Shown here one piece after another: positions 44,931 through 54,540 of a stretch of 64,000 nucleotides of DNA (the first letter of the stretch is position 1; every line of letters begins with the position of its first letter). The notes beneath the pieces were generated by a model, which had not been told where the DNA came from, searched no databases, and saw only the letters and a program-made list of their open reading frames with translations. The position numbers and the translations under genes are program-made. This DNA is from Tetracentron sinense. Lineage: Eukaryota > Streptophyta > Magnoliopsida > Trochodendrales > Trochodendraceae. The stretch is taken from contig CM026562.1 of NCBI GenBank assembly GCA_015143295.1, positions 7,778,041 to 7,842,040 of the forward strand, in the 5' to 3' direction.

Positions 44931-45283
44931 GACTCTAATCTTCCAGTTGTAACCGATTTTTCCAAAACTGGTTTTGCCTCCTGAGGTGGTCACATGTCCC
45001 TTCTTCAAACCTTAACTGTGGTTAAGATTAACTCACCCCTAGGGTTCATCCACCCATCTTTGGGTTTAAAAAATTATTAAAAAATTAAACTCTAGGAGTT
45101 AGTGAATTTTAACCACGGTTAATAAATTATTTTATTTTATTTTTTATTTTTCTAAACACCAAGAAGGATAGGTGGGCGAACCTTAAGGGTGAGTGAATCT
45201 TAACCACAGTTTAAAAGTGTTAAAAGAGACATGTGGCCACCTCATAGGCGTAGCCGGTTACAATTGGAGAAGATTACGAGTCC
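44931..45283. repeat. Full copy of the hairpin MITE family (about 353 bp)
   Basis: The left end gactctaatcttccagttg, taaccg matches the inverse of the right end ggactcgtaatcttctccaa, ttgtaaccggc. Both wings then carry ggtggtcacatgtccctt, ggttaagattaactcaccc and their inverses around an AT-rich centre. This is the best-preserved copy and defines the family ends. Confidence 0.85.
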
Positions 45284-45417
45284 TGTTGGAATGTAGCTAT
45301 CTTTACAATTACGTAGAGAGTGTTTGCCTCAAGTTTCTCTTTTCATCACTTTCTCTAGGAACCAATGCCTATCCACACTTATTCCAATTGCTTAATCAAA
45401 TCAACTGTTCTCCCATG

Positions 45418-45788
45418 GGGTGTGTTCGGTTGAGGGGTAAATGGGTGGGAGAAAAGAAACTGAAGTAAAATAAAGTAAAGTAAAGTAAAATAAAAGAATT
45501 GTATCAGGGGAAAGTACAATTTTTTCCAAAATTACCCTTTGCTCTCTTTAAGAATATAATCATACAAAAGGGTAGATTTGAAATTATGAAGTTTTTTCTT
45601 TACTTTCTTTCACAATTCTAGCATTTTGGTGGAATAAGGTTTGGGTGAAAGTGAGAGATAGTAGTACACTATTGAGAAAGTTGAGGTTTCACTTTACATC
45701 AAAATCCCTCAAACCGAACAGGGTGAAAGTGGTAGTTTCTCCCGCTTTCACCTACTTTCCCTCACTTTCCCCTCAACCGAACACACCC
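45418..45788. mobile_element. MITE with 19-bp terminal inverted repeats
   Basis: gggtgtgttcggttgagggg at the left and its exact inverse at the right end (45769-45788). The interior is symmetric as well (agaaactgaag/cactttcacc stretches). 371 bp, non-coding. The ends resemble PIF/Harbinger or hAT MITEs; target duplication is unclear, so the superfamily is open. Confidence 0.85.
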
Positions 45789-45837
45789 ATAGAGAAAGTG
45801 AGGAAGAGAGAACCCAAGACTAGCATTCCCCTCCAGC

Positions 45838-45968
45838 ATTGACTTCGTGCATTTTATGCATCGACCCTGTGCAAAATGCATCTACCGCATACAAAATGCA
45901 CTAGGTCGATATAGTGCATCGACCTCGTGCATTTTGTGCATCGACCCCTTGCAAAATGCATCGACTGT
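45838..45968. repeat. Palindrome-rich array: tgcatcgacc and tgcaaaatgca units
   Basis: gtgcattttatgcatcgacc, tgtgcaaaatgcatc, cgtgcattttgtgcatcgac and ttgcaaaatgcatcgac alternate in both orientations over 130 bp. Each pair can fold on its neighbour. Confidence 0.8.
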
Positions 45969-46186
45969 CGTCTTCAAGCTTGGAAACATGACTGTAAATC
46001 ATAGAAAATGAAAAAAAATACATGTAAACACATATATAACATGAAATTTAAGGTTTTAAACCATAAATACAATGATTATAAATATTTTTCCATAAATTAA
46101 TCATACATGCAATGATTTTTTTGAATTCATTTTTTTTAAAACACAAGAAACCCGAAAATGAGGGTTGTTCTTCGGTTAATGACGCT

Positions 46187-46285
46187 CTTGGAACAAAGAT
46201 CTCTCACCGGAAATGGGGTGGGAACAAAGTTCTCTCGTCGGAAATAGGGTGGGGACGAAGAACTCGTCGGAAATGAGGTAGGGAT
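46187..46285. repeat. Short tandem repeat, three units of about 33 bp
   Basis: The unit resembles aacaaagatctctcaccgga with aatggggtggg, repeated at about 46193, 46226 and 46257 with decay. Confidence 0.65.
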
Positions 46286-46439
46286 ACCCAAAGTCTTTTT
46301 TCTAAAATGATTTGGATAAAATGGGAAAAATTCGCATGTGCGAATAGATACACATGTGTGTGGGGGCATTTAGAGAATGGTTTTAAAACCTGGTTATTTG
46401 GGGAAGAACCCCATACTAAAGGGGCAATCTGGGAAAAAC

Positions 46440-46960
46440 CCATTTGACAAATCCGGTTATCCTCCCTTGAGGTTGCCGTGTGTCTCTTTTGACACCCATG
46501 TGATTAAGATTCACCTACATTTAGGATTCATCCACCCATTCTTAGTTTTTAGGAAAAAATATTATTTTTTTTAAAAAATTTTAAAACTATTTTAAGGATT
46601 TTTTTATTATTAATTTTTTTTTTTAAAAAAATAATATTTTTATCTAAAAACTAAGGATGGGTGAGTGAACCGAAGAGTGAGTGAATCTTAACGACAGTTA
46701 AAGGGTGTCAAATTCTCTTCAAATGTAACAGGACTCTAAGGAGTCCAGGTTATGCCCCTGAGGTTGTCACGTCTTCCTCAGGTTGAACCTTAACTCTTGT
46801 AGTTAAATTGTTTAACTCTTGTGGTTAACCTTTTTAAAATACATTTTTCAAAAATTAAGGTCGCATGGTTGAATAAGAGGTATTGAATCTTAACCACAAT
46901 TAATTAAAGAGTATGAAAAGGGACACGTGTTAACCCGTTGAACAAGGGCAAGACAGTTTT
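46440..46960. repeat. Hairpin MITE family, one copy plus partial copy
   Basis: Left arm at 46505-46570 (gattaagattcacc, cattcttagtttttaggaaa). Right arm at 46640-46715 (tctaaaaactaaggatgggt and gagtgaatcttaacgacagt). A second, partial copy (46745-46935) starts gtccaggttatgcccctgag. It lies 0.8 kb upstream of the Ca2+-ATPase exon. Confidence 0.8.
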
Positions 46961-47214
46961 CGACTGGCTTGGGTCAGACGAAATCCATTCCCCGCGCGTC
47001 TCGTGGCTCTGTAGACACACACTACACACTCTTTTACGGAAAAGAGAAAAGTGTTTAAAGATGACGGGAAGCTTCCGTTTTAGTGTTGTTAAATCAATGG
47101 CAGGGGAGGAATGTATTTAAAAAATTACCATTCACCTCTAAATAATTACAAAAATTACCACCTATCTAAAGCTTCATTTCTCAAGAACGCTCCTGATTTT
47201 GAAAGCTCAACCTC

Positions 47215-47450
47215 ATATTAACTCTGACTAGGGGGTGGCACGTGAGATGCACGTGAGAGCAAGGGGAAGGAGTTAACTACAATTAAAAGGGACACCTGTT
47301 AACCCGTGGGTGTGATTGAACTCGCTAGTGACACGTGATGCACGTGAGAGCGAGGGGAAGGAGTTAACCATAGTTAATAGAAGTTAAAAGGGACACGTGT
47401 TAACCTCACGGGTGTGATTGAACTCTTACCGAGTTTAATCGCGATTGGCT
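47215..47450. repeat. Direct duplication of about 80 bp with cacgtgagag words
   Basis: gcacgtgagagcaaggggaa (about 47250) and gcacgtgagagcgaggggaa (about 47340) are followed by the same gttaac, aaaagggacac, gtgttaacc, gtgtgattgaactc series. The final cgattggctgtga resembles WAK intron 1 at about 27945. Confidence 0.75.
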
Positions 47451-47557
47451 GTGATTTTAAATAGATAGATGAGCAAGTGGTAGTTTGGAAATTAAATCAA
47501 AGGCAAGGGGTGGGTAGTTTGAGTTTTAAAGCAAAACATTAAATAAAAATTTGTTTT

Positions 47558-47566
47558 TATATAAGG
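47558..47566 (+). promoter_or_regulatory. Candidate TATA box of the Ca2+-ATPase gene
   Basis: tatataagg lies 195 bp upstream of the ATG and is followed by a pyrimidine-rich leader (47700-47745). Position and sequence fit a plant core promoter, but this is inference only. Confidence 0.4.
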
Positions 47567-47760
47567 ATAGTATTAGAATTTTGGAAAAATCATCGACGCC
47601 TGCCTCTCCCATTATAATAGCAAAGATAAAGAAAACAAAAAGGATACAACTAACGAGCTTCCATTGAAGTGACAAAACGATTTTCTAGAAAACCCTACCC
47701 ATAATCTTAACCTTTCTCCCAACTCTCTCGAACTTCTCAGGTTCTGGTAGATTTTTGGGA

Positions 47761-47934
47761 ATGGAGAAATACTTGAAAGAGAACTTCGACATTCAATCGA
47801 AGAACACATCCGAAGAAGCTCTAAGAAAATGGAGATCTGCAGTTTCAGTCGTCAAGAATCCTCAAAGGAGGTTTCGTATGATCACAGATATTGTTAAGAG
47901 AAACGAAGCCGCAAAAAAGAAGCTCAAAATCCAG
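47761..47934 (+). CDS. Autoinhibited P-type Ca2+-ATPase, coding exon 1 only
   Basis: 58 codons matching the N-terminal autoinhibitory, calmodulin-binding domain (CaATP_NAI type) of plant type-IIB Ca2+ pumps. It starts MEKYLKENFD and continues SSE/TSEEAL-like with a WRSAVSVVKNPQRRFR segment (residues 24-39), where Trp24 and the basic cluster form the expected calmodulin anchor, and ends KKLKIQ at a phase-0 donor (ccag, gtgtgt). In the family the first intron falls just there, before EKIRVA-like sequence. The start is the ATG at 47761; the in-frame TTG upstream is not a start. No further exon (pump core, DKTGT phosphorylation loop, membrane helices) is found up to 64000. Either intron 1 exceeds 16 kb, or the gene is broken by the insertions beginning at 48216. 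Confidence 0.85.
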
Positions 47935-48215
47935 GTGTGTTTCCCTTTCTCCAACTCTTATTTTCCAGACTTCCTAACTTTTTTCTCTACTTAAATCGTC
48001 AATAAGCTGTTGATTATCATTTGATTAATCGCTTTATTCCAACGGATCTGTGTTTTAGTCGTTCAATTCGCTGTTTCAGATCTTGAAATGGTAAAATAGT
48101 GAATCGAATTTGAGAAACTTTGCTAATGTAGTTTGAACGCTTGGATTTCACGGTTTTCTGCGAGATTTGAAATTTAGACTGGAAATCTTCTCGTTTTAGA
48201 TTGATGATTCTGCAA
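47935..48215 (+). other. Start of presumed intron 1 of the Ca2+-ATPase gene
   Basis: T-rich sequence following the gtgtgt donor, without coding potential. It runs until the copia element at 48216. Confidence 0.6.
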
Positions 48216-48569
48216 TGTTGTGCGAAAAACAGTAAACAAATAAAATGAATCGGAACAAAAACAAACCACAAGAGAGACACGATTTATGTGGTTCGGCAAG
48301 ATGCCTACGTCCACGGGCAGTGGTGATCGATCACTAATTCAACATGAAGATTTTACAATGATCTCACAAACCTTCTTCCACAATACAACCGAAAAACTGC
48401 CCTCTTTCTCTCTATCCAATAAAACCCTAAAATATTCCTTTTATATTAGAGTTATAATAAATTGGTAAAATACTCAAAACAGGTCGGGCCATTAAACGGG
48501 TAATCGGGTCATCCGGGTCGCCATGAATTTGGGTTGAATTCATGACAACTTTTCAATAAATCTCCACCT
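48216..48569 (-). repeat. 3' LTR of the rearranged copia element
   Basis: Starts tgttgtgcgaaaaacag. It shares long words with 53373-53751 (gatgcctacgtccacgggca, gggccattaaacgggtaatc). It is followed by polypurine tract ccaaggtggaga on the minus strand. Confidence 0.88.
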
Positions 48570-48639
48570 TGGCTTGAATTCTACCAAACCATCCAAAACA
48601 ATAGGAATGGATCAAAGCTGCCTCCAAATGCGTCCTTAG

Positions 48640-49142
48640 GCGATATGCACCCGAAGGTGCTCAAACATGAGAGATATTGATCAAGTCCAAACAGTGCTTG
48701 AACTTGACCTCAGTCACCACCTTAGTAAGCATATCTGTAGGGTTAAGCATATCTGTAGGGTTATCTGCAGTCCCAATCTTTTAAAGAGAATGTCACCTTC
48801 ATCCACAACTTCTCGAACAAAATGAAAACGGACATCGATATGCTTTGTTCGAGAATGATGAACCTGATTCTTTGCCAAACAAATTGCACTCTTACTGTCG
48901 CAGTAGACCTCAATGTGCTTCTGAACAATCCCCAAGTCTTCAATCAACCCATGTAACCAAATGACCTCCTTAATAGCCTCTGTCACTGCTATGTACTCTG
49001 CCTCAGTAGTAGATAAAGCAACTATTGACTGTAACGTCGATCTCCAACTCACCGGTCCCCTAGCAAGAGTAACTATATATCCTGTTGTTGATAGGTGTTT
49101 ATCCAAATCACTAGCATAGTCTGAGTCCACATATCCAACCAC
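48640..49142 (-). pseudogene. Copia RNase H
   Basis: Would remove RNA from the DNA-RNA hybrid. It has GYVDSDYASDLDKHLSTTGY (first catalytic Asp), SWRSTLQSIVALSTTEAEYI (Glu), YCDSKSAICLAKN (Asp), and HSRTKHIDVRFHFVRE. The C-terminal end repeats an LQICL peptide, from a 20-bp duplication near 48730-48765. A stop separates it from the RT part. Confidence 0.92.
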
Positions 49143-49673
49143 GTGCTAACTAAGCATATCATCTCTCTCAAATATCAAACCAACATCTATTGTACCCTAA
49201 ATGTATCTTAAGATCCATTTTATTGCCAGCCAATGTCCTTTTCCTGGATCATGCATATACTTGCTCACCATATTGACGGCATGTGAAATATCTGACCTAG
49301 TACACACCATAACATAAATTAAAGCAACAATTGCGTTCACATACAAAATCTGAGCCATATACTCACGCTCCTCATTTGTGCTCAGAGACATCAAAGCACT
49401 AAGCTTAAAATGAGGGGTCAAAGGTCTACTTACAGGTTTTGTTTTGTCATCCATACCAAACCGTTGTAGCACTTTCTTCAACAACTGTGTATGTGACAAA
49501 CAAACTGTCCCCTTCGCTTTATCTCTTTTAATTTTCATATCCAATATTTTCTTAGCTTCCCCAAGGCCCTTCATTTCAAATTCATTCATCAACTGAGTCT
49601 TCAGCCTGATTATCTTCACATTGCTCTTAGATGCAATGAACATGTCATCTACATATAAGAGTAAATATATGAA
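49143..49673 (-). pseudogene. Copia reverse transcriptase, C-terminal half
   Basis: YLLLYVDDMFIASKS holds the catalytic Asp pair. Then FEMKGLGEAKKILDMKI, HTQLLKKVLQRFGM, and CTRSDISHAVNMVSKYM. The N-terminal half, including the first catalytic Asp, is missing. The frame starts exactly at the hAT-like insertion. Confidence 0.9.
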
Positions 49674-50677
49674 CATATTTTAAAATATCGATACGTATCG
49701 ACCGATACGGGTTGATACGTATCCTTTTTGGAGCTACCCGATACATTGGTACGCTGGAAAAAAACTCCCCCGTATCATACCGATACAGGCTTGATATGGG
49801 GGATTTCTCAGTAATTTTTTTCTTTTCGTCCATTTATAGTAGGATCTACAACACAGACTTGATACGCACAACTTATTTATATAAAATATTATTTAAGTAA
49901 ATGATTTTAAATTAATATTATTTTTATTTACTTAAGATATTAATATGCAAATAAGGTTATCCCCCTATTTGAATTCAACAAAAATTATCTTGATTCAAAT
50001 TTATTAATAATAAAAAGTCAACTTTTAGACTTTCAGTTCAAGAACAAAACCCTCTTTTTAGCACCTTTTAGGGACTGGCTCAAAATTTCAACTTTTAAAT
50101 GATAAGGAATTTCTCAAATATCAAAATTTTATTAACTTTATTATATAAAACATTATCAAAACCCAAAATTTTGGTAAAAAAAGTCTCACACTTTAGTCTT
50201 AAAAAATATTTTCATTTACAGGTTCAAAAAGTCAACAAACAGTGTAACAATTTAACATAAAAGACTTACATTAAGCTTAAAATTTATGTTTATAATTCAA
50301 TACATTCTTATTTAACTCATTGAATGTAAGATTTTAATATCTAAATTATTTTTCTTATACTTAGCTAAATGACTATGGTTTATATTTTCATGCATTCTTA
50401 TCAGCATAGTATGCACGTCTTTTTTAACTTATAAAATTCTCAACTCTCATATGTATGGTTATGAACATAATTGGAGTTTATTTAGTTTGTTAATAGCTTA
50501 TATTTGCATTAAAAGAAATTTTATGTAAGATATCTAAGTTGTTCATTGCGTATCCAAGCATTTCTTATCGTATCCTAATTTTTTCCGCCGTATTCATCCG
50601 ATACGGTCTGATATGTCGATACATATCCTGTTTTGGACTTACCGATACAGCAACCGATACCGATATTTTGAACTATG
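49674..50677. mobile_element. hAT-like non-autonomous element (1.0 kb)
   Basis: The ends catattttaaaatatcgata (left) and catagttcaaaatatcggta (right, inverted) match at most positions. Flanks tatatgaa (49666-49673) and tatttgaa (50678-50685) agree at 7 of 8, as for hAT target duplications. Subterminal gatacgtatcgaccgatacg-type words lie near both ends. The AT-rich interior has no transposase. Confidence 0.82.
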
Positions 50678-50685
50678 TATTTGAA

Positions 50686-51018
50686 GGAACTATCACATAG
50701 TGCATAGGCCACCAAGTTAGTAAACCTTGCAGGTTTTCGAGCTTCTCTTTTAGGTCTACTTGCTGCAATAAAATCTGGTTGTTGTGGGGTTACATGAACT
50801 GGAGCCTCCTCCTCAACTTAGCCTGAGTCCTCACCACCTAAATCTCCTATAAGACTATTGACTGTCTGAACAATCTTTATTAGAACCACCAGAGCCTCAA
50901 ACTCTACCTGCTACGAAGTACCATTTTTCATATTTTCCTTCTGAGAATCCTTCAGCTTCATTTGATTTACCATCTCAGACTCCACAAAAGTAACATCCTG
51001 GCTAGAGACACTTCCGTT
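50686..51018 (-). pseudogene. Copia Pol segment between integrase and RT
   Basis: Minus-strand peptide DVTFVESEM, an acidic/proline linker, and SRPKREARKPARFTNLVAYAL, words normally found just ahead of copia RT. Stops are present. The orientation flips at about 51018. Confidence 0.8.
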
Positions 51019-52647
51019 TTCAGTTTAAATCATATACTACTGTCATTGAGCATTTGGATAGTTATAATAATATTCTCGTTGATTTGCAAAATCTTGAAGT
51101 GAAAATAGACGATGAGGACAAGGCATTATGATTGATAAATTCCTTACATGATAGTTATGAACATCTATCTACTACTTTAATGTATGGAAAAGATGAACTT
51201 AAATTTGATGATGTATAAAATGCTTTGATGAATAATGAGTATCGAAAGAAGGACCAACAAGCCCATTATAGGGACTCAACATCAGAGGCTTTAACAGAAA
51301 TGGACAGGTCCGATGATAGAAAATCTGGTTGGCGGGGTAAATTTTGTTTGAAGTCAAGAGCACCATCATCTGAAAGAAAAATTCTAGCAAAAGAATGAGT
51401 GTGCCTTTTGTCGCAATAAAGGGCACTGAAAAAGGATTGTCTAAAATTGAAAAACAGGGAAAAGAAGGATTCGAATGCGAACTTTGCATAGGTTGAAGAT
51501 GATGATTTAGAATTTGCTTTGACTGTTTCACTATCAGTTAGCCATTCTGATGAGTGGATTTTGGACTCGGGCTGTTCCTACCATATATGTCCTCACAGAG
51601 ATTGGTTTTCGAGTTTTCAGGAGTTGGATGATGGAATTATATTGATGGGAAATGATAGTGCCTGCAAAACAAAGGGGATATGAAAAATTCGTTTGAAGAT
51701 GCATAATGGAGCAGTTAGAATTCTAACAGATGTTCGGTATGTAACGGACTTGAAGAAGAATCTAATCTCATTGGGTTCTTTAAACTCAAAGGGGTTTGGA
51801 ATTACTATGGAAGGTGGAGTCCTACAGGTGGTTTTTGGTGCACTTGCTATAATGAAGGTTATTTGACATGGAAATTTGTATTTTCTAGATGGAAATACAA
51901 TCACAGGTAGAGCAATATTTCTAATAGCTCAGATGAGATTGTGTATGATATTTCCAGACAATGACACATGCGCTCAGGGCATGCAGGAGAGAAGACTTTG
52001 CAATGATTGGTGAAGCAAGGACTGTTAAAAGGCGCCAAGACTGGTAAATTTGGATTTTGTGAACATTTGCTTATGGGCAAGCAAACTAGAGTCAAGTTTG
52101 GGAGTGCAGTTCATCGTACTCAGGGGACTCTAGATTATGTTCACACAGATGTATGAGGACCTACCAAAGTTGCATCTTTGGGAGGTAAACATTTGTTTGT
52201 CACTTTTATTGATGATTTCTCAAAATGAGTTTAGGTGTACACAATGCAGTATAAAAGTGAAGTTCTAGATATGTTTCTTCATTGGAAGAAATTGATCGAG
52301 ACCCAGACTGACAGAAAGATAAAAAGGCTCAGGTCAGATAATGGTAGTGAGTACAAATCAAATCCATTCTTGAAAGTATGTCGGGACGAAGGGATAGTTA
52401 GACACTTCATGGTTAGAGACATGCTGCAACAAAATGGAGTGGCAGAACGCATGGACCGTACTTTACTGGAGAAAGTCCGATGTATGTTGTCCAATTCTGG
52501 ATTGAGCAAGACGTTCGGGGCTGAAGTAGTGACATATGTATGTCATCTCATTAACAGGTTGCCTACAGCTGCAAATGATGGAAAAACGCCCATTAAGTTA
52601 TGATCTGGAAAACCTGCTACATATTATGACTTCTTGCATATATTTGG
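51019..52647 (+). pseudogene. Copia gag C-terminus, protease and integrase, inverted block
   Basis: Plus-oriented peptides: EHLDSYNNILVDLQNLEVK and SLHDSYEHLSTTLMYGKDE (gag), a degraded zinc-knuckle region, DEWILDSGCSYHICPHRDWF (protease, DSG present), VRYVTDLKKNLISLGSLNSK, then integrase words KIKRLRSDNGSEYKSNPF, and QQNGVAERMDRTLLEKVRCM. At least eight stops or shifts are seen. It ends at 52647, where LTR sequence takes over. Opposite in orientation to its flanks. Confidence 0.87.
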
Positions 52648-52931
52648 TGATTTTACCCATTTATTATAACCCTAATATAAAAGGGATGTTTTAGGGTTTT
52701 ATTGGATAGAGAGAAAGAGGACCATTTTTTCGGGTGTATTGTAGAAGAGAGTTTATGAGAATATTGTAAAATCTTCCTATTGAATTACTGATCAATCATT
52801 GCTGCCCGTGGACATAGGCATCTTGCCAAACCACGTAAATCGTCTCTCTTGTGGTTTGTTTTTGCTATGATTCATTTTATTTGTTTACTATTTAGATCGT
52901 TATACTATTTTTTGCATGCTTTCGCACAACA
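52648..52931 (+). repeat. Partial copia LTR, plus orientation
   Basis: Inverse of most of 53373-53640 (aaaaccctaaaacatttctt region, gatgcctacgtccacgggca region). It ends tttcgcacaaca, followed by a degraded primer-binding site ttgatatcaaagc at 52932. Confidence 0.85.
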
Positions 52932-53347
52932 AATTGATATCAAAGCACCCAGGTTCTGACCTAGGTAATGTTTGATTTTTTGTGGATTGGTTTATGGTAG
53001 ATACGACTGAAACAGTTGTTGAGGGTTCATCTTCAAGACCCACATCGGTGGCAAGAACTATGGTTTCGAATGCAAAATTTGAAGTAGAAAATTTTGATAG
53101 AAAAAAAAACTTTGGCATGTAGCAATGCGAAGTTTTGGATGTTTTTAATCCAACAAGAGTTGGATATTACTCTGGAGGATAAACCCAATGATATAGAGAA
53201 GAATGATTGGAAGAAGATTAATTGACAAGCTTGCGGCACCATCAGACTTTGCCTTGCTAAGGATTAGAAATATTTTGTGATGAAAGAGACTTCGGCTAAG
53301 GAGTTATGGAAGAAATTGGAGGACTAGTACATAACTAAGAGCATTGA
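52932..53347 (+). pseudogene. Copia gag, N-terminal part, plus orientation
   Basis: Peptide with VEGSSSRPTSVARTMVSNAKFEVENFD, then across frames QCEVLDV, a QELDITLEDKP-like piece, and KETSAKELWKKLE. This is the usual start of copia Gag. It breaks off after SIEN, and the rest is found at 51019, upstream of it. Confidence 0.8.
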
Positions 53348-53372
53348 AAACTTGACTCTGATACCAATTTGT

Positions 53373-53751
53373 TGTGCGAAAGCGTGCAAAGAATAGTGTA
53401 ACAATTTAAAACAGTAAACAAATAAAACGAATTGTAACAAAAACAAACTATAAGAGAAACATTATTTAGGTAGTTTAGCAAGATGCCTACGTCCACGGGC
53501 AACGGTGATCAATCACTAATTCAATAGAAATATTTTACAATGTTCTCACAAACCCTCTTCCCCAATACACCCGAAAGACAACCCTCTTTTTCTCTATCCA
53601 ATAAAACCCTAAAACATTTCTTTTATATTAGGGTTATAATAAATGAGTAAAATACCCAAAACGGGTCGGGCCATTAAACGGGTAATCGGGTCATCCGGGT
53701 CGCCAACGGGTCATCATGAATCCGGGTTGAATCCATAACAACTTTCTAACA
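53373..53751 (-). repeat. 5' LTR of the rearranged copia element
   Basis: Begins tgttgtgcgaaagcgtgc and ends ctttctaaca. The minus-strand primer-binding site tggtatcagagtcaag lies at 53353-53368. It shares most words with 48216-48569. Confidence 0.88.
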
Positions 53752-53892
53752 GGCAATTCTCACTCTCTTTGAAATTCATGTAGTAATTTTAGGGGAGTAA
53801 AGGCACACACCTTTAACGCAGTGGAATTACAATGCTCATAGGCGATGGATAGATTCGTTCCTGTTCTAATCGGCACTACTAGAATAATTATA

Positions 53893-54540
53893 TGTGCTTT
53901 TCTCTCTTCCCAAATTAAAAGGAGAAATTAAATAAGAAGGGGAAATGGTTTGATCTTATTAAAGGGGGAGATCTGTACCTTTTGGGCTCATTCAAGAGAA
54001 TCCAACTCCAATGCCTCCCAATTCTCTCTTTGGAAAGAAACTCATAATTACACAATAATCAATTATAACTACCCACTACTAGTAAACTACCCATTACTTT
54101 ATAACTACCCATTTACTACACCTACTAAACCACTAAATAAGCACATAAAATTCTACCCCCTTAATTTAACCTTGTCCCTCAAGGTTAAGTCAAAGATACA
54201 TATTCTCTTCTTCTTCATCACCGTAAACCATGGCCACATGAACGATGCTCTGATACCATCTGTTTCGTGCTTTTTTCTATTTTCAAATAAAAAAGAGAAA
54301 TTAAATGAGGAGGATGAAATTGATCTCCTCAAAGGGAGATCTACTCCTTTTGGTCTCATTTGAGAGAGACCAACACCTCCCAATTCTCTCTTAAGAAAGA
54401 AATTCATTTCGTTCATTCATTAAATTCAAAATAAATGATTAAAACTCTTAAATAGATACAAGATACAATACTTAGTTCTAAACTACATACAACTAATAAA
54501 CTACCCACTTACAACCCTCACTAAACCCACAAAATAAGCA
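53893..54540 (-). mobile_element. TRIM-like miniature LTR element
   Basis: Two direct repeats of about 250-280 bp (53893-54145 and 54261-54540) share aaattaaat, tttgatct..tt, gggagatct, ccttttgg-ctcatt and ccaattctctctt. They surround only about 115 bp. On the minus strand the spacer has a primer-binding site gatggtatcagagca (54246-54260) next to one LTR and a polypurine tract ttaagggggtag (54150-54163) next to the other. This is TRIM architecture, with no coding capacity. A target duplication is not found. Confidence 0.75.

Larger units (their letters stand above)
48216..53751 (-). mobile_element. Rearranged Ty1/copia element in the presumed Ca2+-ATPase intron
   Basis: Minus-oriented LTRs stand at both outer ends (48216-48569 and 53373-53751), with flanks tgcaa and ggcaa (4 of 5 bases equal). 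Going right from the left LTR: RNase H and RT (minus), an hAT-like insertion, the integrase-RT linker (minus), then an inverted block (plus) with gag C-terminus, protease and integrase, a partial plus-oriented LTR, a plus-oriented gag N-terminus, and the right LTR with its primer-binding site. Confidence 0.82.

Noticed and set aside
46136-46443. Two overlapping minus-strand open frames
   Set aside because: Caused by a three-unit tandem repeat; no motif, and the frames shift between units.
53950-54416. Open frames of up to 137 codons around 54 kb
   Set aside because: They cross TRIM LTRs and priming sites, so coding is unlikely.
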